From: Galdieria yellowstonensis
Taxonomy: Eukaryota > Rhodophyta > Bangiophyceae > Galdieriales > Galdieriaceae
Direction of reading: 5' to 3'
DNA: 64,000 nucleotides
Assembly: GCA_026122205.1 (NCBI GenBank)
Contig: JANCYU010000025.1
Span: 62,001 to 126,000, forward strand
In this document: in pieces, positions 11,439 through 23,155 of the stretch
Layout: every line of letters starts with the position of its first letter
Numbering within the stretch: the first letter of the stretch is position 1
Program-made: the position numbers and the translations under genes
The notes under the pieces: model-generated
What the model saw: only the letters and a program-made list of their open reading frames with translations
What the model was told of the DNA's origin: nothing
Database searches by the model: none

Positions 11439-11518
11439 GAGTAGCAGACTTTTACACTAGTGCAAGAACATCAAAATTCTTTCTCTACGACAAACGGTGG
11501 ACCAGCGTTGCAACAACA

Positions 11519-14106
11519 ATGGAAACACTCAACACCAACCGGAACTCGTCAAAGATGAGAATGTTGAGGTGGTTTGCGTCGGTGGGAACGAGAACTTGTA
11601 GTAATACTGCTGGTTTGTGTTGCCGTGGGTATTCTTCTGGTATATCCTCGAATAAGCATATTCATATTAGCGGGTTGAGAAGATATTGTTTTCAAGAAAC
11701 GAGACTATTGAGTGGCTTTGTAAACAACTGGATAGTTTCTTCTCCTTGTAGGAGTTTATCGACTTGTCGCTCGAGTCTACGTCGTTGGGGTCGTTGCATA
11801 AAAGTGCCACGTTGTTGGAGAAGCAACTTGTTGTTCACTCGTGTTGAAATGTCCAGCGATTCCAAGCAAGAGAACGTGAGAACCAGAACGAATAGACTTG
11901 CAAAGGAAAAGTCTCCATACTTACTTCAGCACGCAGATAACCCTGTCGACTGGTTTCCGTGGGGTGAAGAAGCTTTTGCCAAAGCAAAGCAAGAAAATAA
12001 GCCAATATTCTTATCTGTTGGTTACAGTACTTGTCACTGGTTTGTGAATGTTACTTGGGATCTTGGTCGTTGAATTACGCTCCAATTAGGTGCCACGTGA
12101 TGGAGAAAGAAAGTTTCCAAAACGAACAAATTGCAAAGATACTTAATACTCACTTTGTACCGGTAAAAGTGGATAGAGAAGAGAGACCCGACGTTGATGG
12201 AGTTTACATGACTTTTGTACAGGCTACCAACGGTAACGGTGGATGGCCAATGAGTGTATTCTTAACTCCAGAACTTGTTCCTTTTGTGGGAACAACCTAT
12301 TTACCTCCTGATAGGTTTGCAAGTGCTCTGCAACAAATAGCTGAAAAGTGGGCAAATTCTAAAGAAGAAATAGAACGAGAAGGCTCGAGAGTCTTAGGTG
12401 CCCTTCAACAGTATCTGGACGCTCCAAGAAAGGACGACTCCTTAAAGATAACCAGCGAATGTCTTCAACAAGCTTATTTGGAAGCAAAGGAAATGTTTGA
12501 TGATGAATATGGCGGTTTCGGTACTGCTCCAAAGTTCCCTCGCCCAGTTGTCTTTGACTTGTTGTTTACCTTGTATTGGTTCGATAAAGGAAAGACAGAA
12601 CGCGCAAAAGACTGCTTACATATGGCTGTAGAAACTTTGCGAAATATGGCAAAAGGTGGAATACACGATCACCTTGGAGGTGGCTTTCATCGATACAGCG
12701 TCGACAGATATTGGCACGTTCCACACTTTGAGAAAATGTTGTATGACCAATCTCAGCTTGTCGTTTCTTATTTGGATGCATATCTTATCACAAAAGATGA
12801 TTTCTTTCGTGAGACGGCAACTGATATCCTCAAGTATGTACTTGGAGACATGAGAGATGTAAACACGGGTGCCTTTTTCTCTGCAGAAGATGCAGACTCT
12901 TTAGAACCATTTTCTACAGCGTCTTCCTCCAAAAATGACAGTGAGACCAAAAAGGAAGGTGCATTCTATACCTGGACAGATTTGGAACTCAAACTTATTC
13001 TGGGTCCAACAACTACTTGTAAACTCGTTTCAGAATATTTTGGCATAAAGCCTGAAGGAAATGCTCCTCCAGGTTCAGATCCTTTTGGAGAACTTGGTGG
13101 GAAAAATATCCTTCATATTGCCAAAAGTATACCTGATATAAGTAAAATGATGGGAATGTCGGAAACTGAAGCATATGATGCTATTCAGGAAGCGAAACAA
13201 AAATTATTGGATCAGCGCAAGCGTCGTGCAAGACCTCACTTGGATGATAAAATAGTCACAAGTTGGAATGCAATGATGATATATGGTTTGGTGAAAGCTT
13301 ATACTGTATTGGAGGATGAACAATATTTGCAAAGAGCTATGGAAGCTGCAACTTTCTTAAAGAAGCACATGATACATGAAACTCAGGACGTCGTATTGAT
13401 TTATCGTAGTTATCGTGAGGGTCGTTCGGATGTACAAGGATTTGTGGAAGATTATGCCCATACCATTCGCGCGTTTCTTAGCCTTTTCGAAGCAACGGGA
13501 CAAGAAGAATGGCTGAAATATGCCATACAACTTCAAAAAACGCAAGATACCACCTTTTATGATGAGACAAATGGAGGCTACTTTAGTACGAGTAGCGATG
13601 CCAAGCACATTCTTCTTCGAAGGAAAGACGATTATGATGGCTCGGAACCGTCTCCTTCGGCGGTTAGTTGTTGGAACTTGTTTCGTTTGGGAGCTATTAC
13701 GGGAGATGCTCAATATGAAGACAAGTTTGCAAAGACTATCCACGCATTTTCCATACCTATTCACAAAGCTCCGTTTGGTTTACCCGCCATGTTGACAAAC
13801 TGTTGTTTCTTTCTCAAAGAGGCAACTCGTGTGGTATTGGTAGCTAATGATATGAGAGAATCTCAAGCACGCAATATGTGGAAGGCCGTTGTGTCTCGGT
13901 GGGAACCCAACCTTGTTCTGGTTCCTGTACAACCGAATAATCAACCTTTTCTTTCTTCCTTGTCTGAAGAATACAGTGCAATGAAGATGATACAGGATAG
14001 ACCTACAGCATATATATGTTATGGAAAAACTTGCCAGAATCCGGTGTCGACGACCGAAGAAATGATTTCTCTATTAGATGTGCAGGAATCGTTGCGAGAG
14101 GATTAA
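11519..14106 (+). CDS. SPATA20: SPATA20/YyaL-type thioredoxin-domain protein (DUF255)
   Basis: Exons 11519-12039 and 12090-14106 (50-bp intron) encode 845 residues. A long Arg/Ser/Cys-rich leader of about 110 residues, likely an organelle targeting sequence, precedes a thioredoxin-like domain with KSPYLLQHADNPVDWFPWG and the CxxC motif STCHWCHVMEKESF. The intron splits that motif. The rest is the (alpha/alpha)6-barrel domain of the family, including GGIHDHLGGGFHRYSVD and HFEKMLYDQSQL. The biochemical role is not settled in any organism; redox or thiol chemistry linked to a sugar-epimerase-like fold is the usual suggestion. Length and domain order match bacterial YyaL and animal SPATA20. Confidence 0.92.
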
Positions 14107-14198
14107 ATAAATAGAAAAATTCATCGAAGTTTCCATAAAGCGCGCCAAATCCCAACGCATTTTTTTATTATTCTTGACGACAAGGTTGTCGGTTCGAA

Positions 14199-15960
14199 AT
14201 GAGTCTTATCTTCGACGAATATGGTAGACCTTACATTATACTTCAAGAACAAGAGAAAAAGACACGAGTCAAGGGGTTAGATGCCATACGTGTAAGTGTG
14301 TTGTCGACTGTTGTTGATTATGTTTACCTGGAACCTTCCTAGTCGAATATTGCTGCAGCAAGAACGCTGTCACGGACACTCACCACATCTCTTGGACCCA
14401 AAGGAATGGACAAAATGTTGCAAAGCCAAGATGGCGACGTTACAGTCACAAACGATGGTGCTACTATTCTCAAGGAAATGGACGTGGAGAATAAAGTGGC
14501 CAAGCTGATGGTGGAACTGGCTCAGAGTCAAGTAAGTTGCCAGTTGCTTAGTTGTTTTGAACGTTTCTCATGTAGTGTAGGACGACGAAATTGGTGATGG
14601 AACTACCGGTGTAGTAGTTTTAGCAGGAGCACTGCTTGAGCAAGCCTTGATTCTGTTGGACAGAGGAATTCATCCGACCAAGATATCCGAAGGCTTCGAC
14701 AAGGCTTGTGAAGTTTGTTTGGAGAGACTTGAACAAATATCACAGAAAATCGAGTTTAACGAAAACTCGTATGAGGATCTGGTGAAAGCTGCTATGACCA
14801 CCTTGAGTTCGAAAGTTGTCAACCGATATTCGAGACAGCTTGCGGAAATATGCATCAAGGCCATATTCAGTGTTGCAGATTTTGAAAGGAAGGACGTGAA
14901 TTTGGATTTAATAAAGGTTGAAGCCAAAGTTGGTGGCACGCTGGAAGACTCGGTAAGACAATAGATACTCCGTTATGTGGATGATTAAACTTGTGTGCAG
15001 GTTTTGGTGAATGGAATTGTTTTAGATAAGGATGTAAGTCATCCTCAGATGCCAAAGGTCGTGGAGAATGCTAAGATTTGTATTTTGACTTGTCCCTTTG
15101 AGCCTCCCAAGCCAAAAACCAAGCACAAGTTGGACATTGATTCCGTTGAAAAATACAGAGATTTACAAAAGGCAGAACAAGAATATTTCAGGGATATGGT
15201 GCAGAGAGTGAAGGACTCTGGTGCGAATGTTGTTTTGTGTCAGTGGGGCTTTGATGACGAAGCTAATCATTTGTTATACCAGAACGGACTTTTAGCCGTA
15301 CGTTGGGTTGGTGGAGTGGAGATTGAGTTGGTAGCTATGGCCACGCACGGTCGAATTATTCCTCGATTTTCGGAAATATCCGAGAAGAAACTGGGCAAAG
15401 CTGGTAAAGTTCGCGAAGTATCCTTAGGAACGACACATGATCATGTTATCTTTATTGAGGATTGTGCGAATAGTAAAGCCGTTACCATTTTTCTTCGTGG
15501 CGGTAGTAAAATGGCAGTCGATGAAGCCAAACGTAGCGTTCATGATGCTTTGTGTCAAGTTCGTAATCTTATTAGAGATCAACGCATCGTTTATGGCGGA
15601 GGTTCTTCGGAGATTGCGTGTAGTTTGGCAGTTTCTGAGTTTGCGGATAAAGTTTCTGGTGTGGAGCAGTATGCAATTCGTTGTTTTGCGGATGCACTCG
15701 ATGCCATACCGACTGCTTTAGCGGATAATTCAGGGTTATCGTCTTTGGACACTTTAGGAGCTTTGAAAGCTGCCCAACTGAAAGAAAAGAATCCCCGTCT
15801 TGGTGTAGACTGTTTAGGTTTGGGAAGCTGGGATATGAAAGAGCAGAATGTGTATGAAACGCTGCTAAGTAAGAAACAACAGATTCAGTTGGCTACGCAA
15901 CTGGTAAAGATGATTCTTAAGATTGATGATGTCATTGGACCAACGGATGCCTTGACTTAG
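14199..15960 (+). CDS. CCT5: T-complex protein 1 epsilon subunit (CCT5, group II chaperonin)
   Basis: One of eight subunits of the cytosolic TRiC/CCT ring that folds actin, tubulin and WD40 proteins. Exons 14199-14291, 14343-14531, 14581-14952 and 15001-15960 give 537 residues, matching family length. Seen: TSLGPKGMDKM, GDVTVTNDGATIL and DDEIGDGTTGVVVLAGALLE (ATP site with catalytic Asp); the apical-domain helical protrusion; and GGGSSEIACSL in the C-terminal equatorial part. The epsilon assignment rests on the N-terminus (MSLIFDEYGRPYIILQEQ) and on IEDCANSKAVTIFLRGGSKM. Every intron junction restores the conserved reading frame. Confidence 0.95.
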
Positions 15961-16038
15961 AGCTTGTGTGTTTCCATTTTTGTGGTTTCTTCAATAAAGA
16001 AAAAAAAGAAGAGCGTTGCCCATTTTGGCTCGTGAAAA

Positions 16039-18082
16039 ATGGCGGGAAAAGTCGATTCCTTGACCGCAGCGTTTGAAAATCGCATAGGCTTTTGGCTAAA
16101 AAAGTCACCGTTAGAAACAACTCCTGGAGAACTTGTTGAACTTGCCAATCTGTTGAATGAACTAGCAGATGTAAGCAAAAGCATATTTCTTCTCGTATTT
16201 GTTGCTTACTTCAATCTAGGCATTATCTCGTTGCCCATCCATCGTCTCTGTCATATCCGAGTTGCCTCAACTCACCAAGTTTCTCTATCGTATAGTAACT
16301 GAGCCAAACTTTCATATTATTCTGGTTACCAAAAGAGTGTCTCTATGCTTTTGTCGCTGTCTACATATCTTTATGCGTTCCACTCTCCAAGAGACTGGGG
16401 AGTCTGTTTCGGAACAACGTCGACAAGAAATAAGGACCAAGTCTCGTGACTGGGCACTCATGGTATTACGCTTAGCTCTTTTCCCGCGTAAGAAGGAGGA
16501 ATCCAACTCGCTCGTTGCTGCTCCTACGGGTGGTTTTGCTCCCAACCTTTATTCTTCTTACACTGCGAATAGCCCTCTGGTACACAAGCAACTAGGAAGA
16601 GATTGGATAGACTGGATAGATTACAATGCATCTCATATAACCACAAAGTATAGTGTTGCTAGTAGCGGTTGCTCTGTGCGTGGTTGTCCTTATACTGTAG
16701 AAACGCATTGGAAGCGAATGCAAGAAATTGGTTTATTTCTCTCCAGTATTTTTCATTATTCCAGTCGTGAAGAAGAGGAGAATCCAAGTATTTCTATTAT
16801 TTATCACTGGTTACTTGTTGCAGCTTCCCTTGCTCGGAATGAACGTACTTGTGTATTCCATTTACAAACCAAAGGTCTTTTTTGGGATTCCAATGCTGGT
16901 GTATATGTCCGTCGAAGCATTGTCCAAAGTATTCCATCTCATCTTTGGACTTTGAATTTGCCTCGTTTTGTGATGTATCGTTTATTGTTGGAAAATGCCA
17001 CAGTGCGCAAAGAATATAGTGATTGGTTAGAGTCTTTGGTATGGAAGCACTACTTTTTATACCATATGTTTCTATTGGATACCGATATTTTCAGTAACGA
17101 TCAACGCTCCTTGTTTCTTCAAGTCCTGCAAGAGCCTATATTCGTATGTTGGATGCGACATATTTGGTTGGAGAAGATTGAACAATGTTTGGATGTGTGG
17201 AACAAGAGAATTCTCATTGCATTTTGGAACGAAGCAACTCGACAATGTCTCCATTCTCCATCTTTTTCTGTAGCAATATGCAACGACTTGGAAGAGAATG
17301 CAACGAAGACTAACAAATGGTTGGAGGTTCTTGTGCACCAAAGACAAGACATTTCTTGTTCTCCAACCATCCCTGGACAAGTAATTCACTGGCTCAAGAA
17401 ATATTTTTACTGGGAAAACATGTGCTACATGCAACGTCATTTGGTAGTCGCATGTTTCCAAGGAATGCTTGGTTGTCTTTCGGAAGATGAACTTGGTCGT
17501 TGTATTCTCATCATCTCCAAATATTGTTGCATTCCTCTTCTTTCTTCTCCTAGTCTTCTTGATCGTTGGAATGCCGAGTCCTTTCATCTCTTTCAATATA
17601 TATGGCATCGTTATCTTCGGTTGATGAACACTGTGGGGGATGAAGAAAGACGCCAACCACAACAAGAAGAAGAATTCGCAAGTCATCAGACGATACATTT
17701 TCCTTTTAACCGCCAACAATCTATTATCCAAATGCATTGGACTTTTGTAGATGTTCTTTTTCATATCTTATCTCATCTTCAGATGCCTCTATGGAATGAA
17801 CATTCTTCTCCTCTGTTATCTCCCAACAATCCTAGTACTACTACTACAGATAACCCAATTGTGTTTGTCTATATGGAAATCATAGAAATTCTGTTGGATT
17901 ATTGTTCTGGAGGCATCACACAACCCATGAAAACTATATCATGCGATCCAATCCCACGACTTGTTGCGATGTATCGACACATTGGCAATTCAACACCACA
18001 AACGAAACGACGATATCAACTTTATTCTTCTTCTTCTTTTGCAAACCAGTTACTCAAAGTTAATTGTTCAGTTTCTCTATAG
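16039..18082 (+). CDS. Unrecognised 664-residue protein, helix-rich
   Basis: Exons 16039-16170 and 16220-18082 (49-bp intron) give one long frame starting with ATG. I do not recognise the family. The protein is rich in Trp, His, Leu and Cys with many predicted helices, no signal peptide, and only weakly hydrophobic stretches; an acidic/Gln-rich segment (EERRQPQQEEEF) lies near residue 560. The composition resembles helical-repeat scaffolds, but I cannot name a repeat. Its last 61 coding bases overlap, antisense, the last coding bases of the convergent gene at 18022-19959. The conserved splice junction and the length argue that it is a real gene. Confidence 0.6.
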
Positions 18083-19959
18083 ACTCCGGAATGCAAAGTT
18101 TCTGTACTATGCCACATGCATTCCGCGATCATATGCAATTGACCCAAATAAACCGCAATTTGAGCGGAATTGGGATCGGAAAAACCTCCGCAAGTATTTT
18201 TCAACACAGAAATGGCGTATTCCAGTCGTTGTCTTTCACGCGTATTCATCAGAGACAAGGCATTGGGTTGCAATGCGAAGATGGCCAGCACAAGAATGGT
18301 GGAGGACGACGACGACGACGAGAGGACAAGGTCTTTGGTACAACTGTCCTCCTTGGCACTATTCTTGGTTCGTGCAAGTTGTTCCATCCTATCCAACCAT
18401 TCGCTGCATTGAAAGGATTCCTTGAAATGATATTTCAACAGCGATAGAGGTTCTACTTGTTTTATATAAAAACTCGTGGCTTCATGTTCGCTCCAAGTAT
18501 CTCGACCAAACTGCCAATGTGTTTCCAACATATCCACCATCCATACTACTTGTCGAGGAGGATCCAAAGACGACGACTCTTTCATTTCAAATAATAAAGG
18601 ATAAATAAACTTTTGAAACGATCCACTTTTTCTTTTGGTACAAGCAACAGCAGCAGCAGAATGATAATCTTCCGTGGAGAGAATTTCTATATCGGCACCA
18701 TATACCAAGTTGTCGTTTAAAAAAGATACCAAAAAATTGCCCACTTGATGTTGTATCTTTTCACAAAGCATATAGCTCCACCAACATCGCTGTTGTTGTT
18801 GTTCTTCTCTTTCGGTATACAAAATAAACAATTTGTAGGCAAAATATTGGGACAACGCTTGCCATTCCAAAATGCAACGCCACAACCGCATTTGCAAATA
18901 CAAACTAGCACTTGAATATTTCAAAAAAACACTTACAAAATATTCATTCACCAATAAAACAAGTTGCTGACATGTGCCACCCAATGCTACCCAACAACGA
19001 TATAATATTCCGACGACTTTGTCTCTCATTTCAAAACCTAAAGGATCCAATAAGATGCGGGTCATCACCGGAACTATTTGGAGAATATCTTTCCGTGATA
19101 CATAAGGAATACATGCAACCATCAACTTTAGGATTCTCTTCCAAGTGGATATCCATAATGGCTTGGAGATATTTTGTTTGTTTGTAATAGAAGAACAACT
19201 ATGAAGCACCTCGTCCTCTGAATATTCCATTCCCAGATGACATAGCAACTTGAACCAATCTTGCCAAGAAGGAACCCATTTCGGATTCGCACTACTATTA
19301 TTACTAATAGTAGAAGAAACGTTCATCTTTCCTCCAACATCCGTTCTTCGATCAAATACAGACAACAGAAATAAACACAATTTGGACATATCTATTTTCG
19401 AGGAGATATTCGGATTACACCAAGGACAAAGTAAGTAAAAGCAATGTCTTAGGATACGAGCAGAAAATAGATTATTCTTCACTGCAAACTGAATACAACC
19501 GATAGGAACTGTACTTGTAGGAAGAAATAGGCACAATAGCTTATCCCACAAGAGATCCTTTTCTTGTTCCTTATCTTCGATACGATATTCTTCCACCATG
19601 GTATGAACTGGAAACAAACAAGTCTTTGGTCTTTCCCGAGTGTCGTCTTCTTCTTCGTGGTTCTTCGTATCCATCGTGGGTTGGCTGTACAAGTTGGTTT
19701 CTTCTTGTGCTATCTTAGGATTCCATTCTGTGCTCTCTTGTTGCAGTTGTATCAATTGTTGTAGAATAGCTCCACTTTCTTTCAACTGAGACCAAATAGT
19801 TGCTTCATCACTGTGAAAAGTGTCTCTTTCCACTTTGAAATATTCCAAGTGCGTATTGTCGTCATCCATACAACTAGTATTATCTTCATCACTTGAACTC
19901 GTCTTGTGTTCAAGCGTGTCTAGACTAGTTATCCATCGTTGGAAACTCGAAGAAGACAT
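18022..19959 (-). CDS. Unrecognised 645-residue protein, convergent with and overlapping its neighbour
   Basis: Single open frame from the ATG at 19959 (MSSSSFQRWITSL); the frame continues upstream only with non-ATG codons. I do not recognise it. It is Ser/Glu/Asp-rich near the N-terminus, then Trp- and Leu-rich with many predicted helices, suggesting a helical-repeat fold. Poly-Ser (LSSSSSSSSTI) and a terminal EEEE run are visible. The 3' coding end overlaps the convergent gene by 61 bases. An adaptor or trafficking subunit is possible but would be a guess. A CA/TA microsatellite lies just upstream, between this gene and NAD kinase. Confidence 0.55.
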   Translation of the reverse strand: MSSSSFQRWITSLDTLEHKTSSSDEDNTSCMDDDNTHLEYFKVERDTFHSDEATIWSQLKESGAILQQLIQLQQESTEWNPKIAQEETNLYSQPTMDTKNHEEEDDTRERPKTCLFPVHTMVEEYRIEDKEQEKDLLWDKLLCLFLPTSTVPIGCIQFAVKNNLFSARILRHCFYLLCPWCNPNISSKIDMSKLCLFLLSVFDRRTDVGGKMNVSSTISNNSSANPKWVPSWQDWFKLLCHLGMEYSEDEVLHSCSSITNKQNISKPLWISTWKRILKLMVACIPYVSRKDILQIVPVMTRILLDPLGFEMRDKVVGILYRCWVALGGTCQQLVLLVNEYFVSVFLKYSSASLYLQMRLWRCILEWQALSQYFAYKLFILYTEREEQQQQRCWWSYMLCEKIQHQVGNFLVSFLNDNLVYGADIEILSTEDYHSAAAVACTKRKSGSFQKFIYPLLFEMKESSSLDPPRQVVWMVDMLETHWQFGRDTWSEHEATSFYIKQVEPLSLLKYHFKESFQCSEWLDRMEQLARTKNSAKEDSCTKDLVLSSSSSSSTILVLAIFALQPNALSLMNTRERQRLEYAISVLKNTCGGFSDPNSAQIAVYLGQLHMIAECMWHSTETLHSGVYRETEQLTLSNWFAKEEEE

Positions 19960-20020
19960 GACAAGCGGCACAGCATCCAACAATTATTTTGTGTGGGGTG
20001 GATATTTTCTTCGAGGATCG

Positions 20021-20077
<57 letters not shown>
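20021..20077. repeat. Compound microsatellite (AC)11 then (AT)17
   Basis: Uninterrupted dinucleotide tracts in the short divergent spacer between the 18022-19959 gene and the NAD kinase ATG at 20100. Its position means that length variation could alter promoter or 5' leader spacing of either gene. Confidence 0.95.
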
Positions 20078-20078
<1 letters not shown>

Positions 20079-20099
20079 TGTCGTCTATATTGAGATAGG

Positions 20100-21712
20100 A
20101 TGAAAGAACAACCCATCACGAATAATTTTCAGTTTTCTTCACCTTGTTATCCTCCCTTGCTTCATCCGAGTTGTTCAGACCCTGGACCTTTGGAAGAAGA
20201 CCATCACAACCACCGAGCAGGTCTTCGAGTCGTAAGTGTGTCCAGAACAGGTCATGTAGAAACGAAAAGTATGGGAGCCGAAGGAATTCAAGGAGGTAAT
20301 TATATTATGCATGGATGGAATATTTCATTCCTTACGACTAGATATATTATGGTCTAGGTCCTGTGACGAGGAGACGTTCTTGTGTGGTATGGGAAAGACC
20401 TCCCAAGACAGTATTGGTCGTTCGTTCGAGAGGCTCACGACAAGCAGAAGCTGTCTTGAGACAAGTAGTTTGGTGGTTGGCCAAAGAAAAACATCTTCAA
20501 GTCATCGTGGAGAATGAAGTTGCCAACCACTCACCAGACTTGCCAGCTATACCGGTAGGTGAAGATGTCAGTCGTTTAGAGAGACAAGTCGACTTTGTGA
20601 TATGTTTGGGTGGAGATGGACTCATTTTACACGTCTGTTCTGCTTTATTTCCCAGAGCAGTGCCTCCTGTGATGTCCTTCAACTTGGGCTCCCTCGGTTT
20701 CCTTACGCCCTTTGACGTTGAACGATATAAACAAGAAGTAAATAATATATTGGAAGGAGAGAGAAATCAAGTAACACTGAGAATGCGTCTCCAATGTACA
20801 GTGCATAGAGTCGCATCTCATCACCAACCAACATTATTCTCGGAAGAAAGCTCTCAGGAATCGGATCATTTTGCAGTATCTTCTTCCGATGACGAAGTAG
20901 ACGACAATTCTTCTAGTCAACCTCATGGCTGTGGAATATGTCACGAAAATGCCAATGCAAGTTACGATAAAGTTGTCGAAATTCATGTCCTCAATGATGT
21001 GGTTATCGATCGAGGTCCCGCTCCCTTTCTTTCCAATCTATTATGTTATTGTGATGAACATCCAGTAACCAGAATTCAAGCCGATGGAATTATTATTGCA
21101 ACTCCTACAGGCTCAACTGCCTATTCCTTATCTTCTGGAGGTTCCATGGTACATCCCGCAGTACCAGGAATACTATTTACTCCTATTTGTCCTCATTCCT
21201 TATCTTTTCGACCAGTCATATTTCCTGATTATGTAACACTGAGAATAAAAGTTCCCTATGGAGCAAGGGGTGATGCTTGGATAAGTTTCGATGGGAGAAA
21301 GAGAATGGAATTATTTAAAGGAGACTCGGTTTGTGTCAAAGTAAGCAAATGGCCAGTGACAACCTTTTGTAGAGTCGATCAAACGAGAGATTGGTTTTCC
21401 GCAGTGACGCGTTGTCTTCATTGGAACGATAGACAGGAACAAAGACCTTTTGACTGTAGACTGGATCGAAAGGCTTCTCCTAGAAGGCGAGGATTATCGG
21501 GAAATAGAAAAACGACGACAACAACTAGGCAGATGAATTGCAGCAGCACGGAAAACCATGTGGGAGCTGACGAGGATAATCCACCACCTCTTTCGTTGAT
21601 TGCTTCACCAACGGTAAAACCTGCTCAAGAATGTGATGAAACCGAGTGTAAAAATGCATTTCGTACACCTACTCCTACTATGACAACAACAAATTTGGAT
21701 GAAACACACTAG
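20100..21712 (+). CDS. NADK: NAD kinase
   Basis: Phosphorylates NAD+ to NADP+. Exons 20100-20295 and 20358-21712 (62-bp intron) give 516 residues. Seen: the GGDG nucleotide-binding motif in VICLGGDGLILH; FNLGSLGFLTPF; the NDVVIDRG motif; and TGSTAYSLSSGGSMVHP, all in family order. The N-terminus has the VWERPPKTVLVV start of eukaryotic NADKs. Odd points: a roughly 40-residue acidic/Ser-rich insertion with CGICHENAN between core strands (residues about 240-285), and a Thr/Arg-rich low-complexity C-terminal tail of about 90 residues. The compartment is not clear from the sequence. Confidence 0.93.
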
Positions 21713-21778
21713 TTAGAGAAGGGAGCAAGATGTGTCGATGGTTTTGGTAATAGAAACAACAACAACAACACGCGCAAG

Positions 21779-23155
21779 TCATTCTGGTAAGATTCTAGGA
21801 AGAGGAAGAGGAGGAGGCTGTTCACCACCATCATTATTATTATTACTATTATTGTTGTTGCTGTAGGAGAAAGAGGAAGATTGTTTCAACGCAGACAATA
21901 AACTATTTTGTAGTTTGTATACTTTAGAAAACAAGCTTTGATATTCATTCTCCAAGCGTTGAAGGCGTTGATCATGTTGTAAATTTTCTATGACATTTCC
22001 ACAACGAGGACAATATCCTTCGGTCTCTTGTTTGTCTTGGATTGGTTCTTCTTCTTCTTGTGGTTGTTGTGGTTTCCGACAAGGGAATAATAAGAAATCG
22101 TCTGTTTCATCTCTTGGAGTTGCCGATGGAAGAGTCGTTGGACTGATGCGAAAGGGGCTGGTATTATTATTAGTATGATGATTCGATAGGAACCACGATG
22201 GCTGGTTTCTACTGGACGACAAAGCTGGGTGAGTGACTGGAGCAGGAACAGGAGATACAACCCAAGGCTGAAAAGAAGCATGATATTCCTTGCACGTTTC
22301 CAAAGTAACTGAACCATGTTCCATCCAATGGTCATCCTCTACTTCTTCTCTCGTGGATGACTTGTTTCCAACGACGCCGCTGGTTGCAGTGTTGATTTTC
22401 AAAGGACTCGGTCGCATAGCACGTTGTTGAAAATGAGATGGATGACGCGGTCGTTTTTCATCCGGTCGACTGGAGAAGAAACGCATCGACTCGTCCATGA
22501 GCATGGCGTTGGGTTGGTTGGTTGTTTTCTCTGTTGTTGCTGCTGCTTCTTGTTGTTGTGGTGGTGGAGGTCCACGACTAGCACCAAAATATCCAGTCGG
22601 TGGACATCGTTGTTTTTCAGGTGTGGTTTTGGTTTCCAAGGAATCCCAACTTTCGCTATCGTCCGATGGGTGATTGTCTCCGTTGGATGGTTCTGCATCG
22701 TTGTTGGATGGTCGACAATAGTCATCTTTCTCGGTAGAGGTTGGAAGACAAGCACCAAAAAGTTGGGATGGATGCTCATACGGAAACCAGTCTCCATCCG
22801 TTCCCAAAATAGACGTAGCTTTACGCCATTCATCTTCGTCATACAACGTCGAACAAGATGGACCTAGCATAGATTCGAAGCAAGGAGAAGACTGGAGACG
22901 ATGAGGAGGAGGAGGTGGGTGGTTCGTCGTACAACCACGTAATAATAACGCTTGTTGGATATCCGAAGCATAGGGTGGTGGTTGATCTTCCGCTTGTACA
23001 AAACCAAACGCATCTACCAAATCATAGTCGCGGAAAAGATGGTCGAAAAGAAACGAGTTGTTGTCTTTTTCCGCATGGTCGTCTTCTTTTCCGTGAAATG
23101 AAGAAGAAGAATAGGAGGGAGAATGGTTAGGAGAATAGAACCTTTGTGGTTGCAT
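21779..23155 (-). CDS. Low-complexity orphan protein with a CxxC zinc-ribbon-like knot and coiled coil
   Basis: Single ATG-started frame of 458 residues. Not recognised. It is dominated by Pro, Ser, Gln, Asn and acidic residues (PPPPPH, EEEE and NNNN runs), so most of it should be disordered. Near the C-terminus there is one CPRCGNVI, with no second Cys pair, followed by a heptad-like segment (LQRLENEYQSLFSKVYKL) that should form a short coiled coil. The arrangement suggests a regulatory or scaffold protein, but nothing more can be claimed. It converges with NADK, 66 bp stop to stop. Confidence 0.55.
   Translation of the reverse strand: MQPQRFYSPNHSPSYSSSSFHGKEDDHAEKDNNSFLFDHLFRDYDLVDAFGFVQAEDQPPPYASDIQQALLLRGCTTNHPPPPPHRLQSSPCFESMLGPSCSTLYDEDEWRKATSILGTDGDWFPYEHPSQLFGACLPTSTEKDDYCRPSNNDAEPSNGDNHPSDDSESWDSLETKTTPEKQRCPPTGYFGASRGPPPPQQQEAAATTEKTTNQPNAMLMDESMRFFSSRPDEKRPRHPSHFQQRAMRPSPLKINTATSGVVGNKSSTREEVEDDHWMEHGSVTLETCKEYHASFQPWVVSPVPAPVTHPALSSSRNQPSWFLSNHHTNNNTSPFRISPTTLPSATPRDETDDFLLFPCRKPQQPQEEEEPIQDKQETEGYCPRCGNVIENLQHDQRLQRLENEYQSLFSKVYKLQNSLLSALKQSSSFSYSNNNNSNNNNDGGEQPPPLPLPRILPE

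Noticed and set aside
14190..14199. GGTTCGAAA, a tRNA T-loop-like string before CCT5.
   Set aside because: No acceptor, D or anticodon stems can be formed around it.
21840..21880. Trinucleotide runs (ATT/GTT) that could be a repeat element.
   Set aside because: They encode the Asn run of the 458-residue orphan and are part of its coding sequence.
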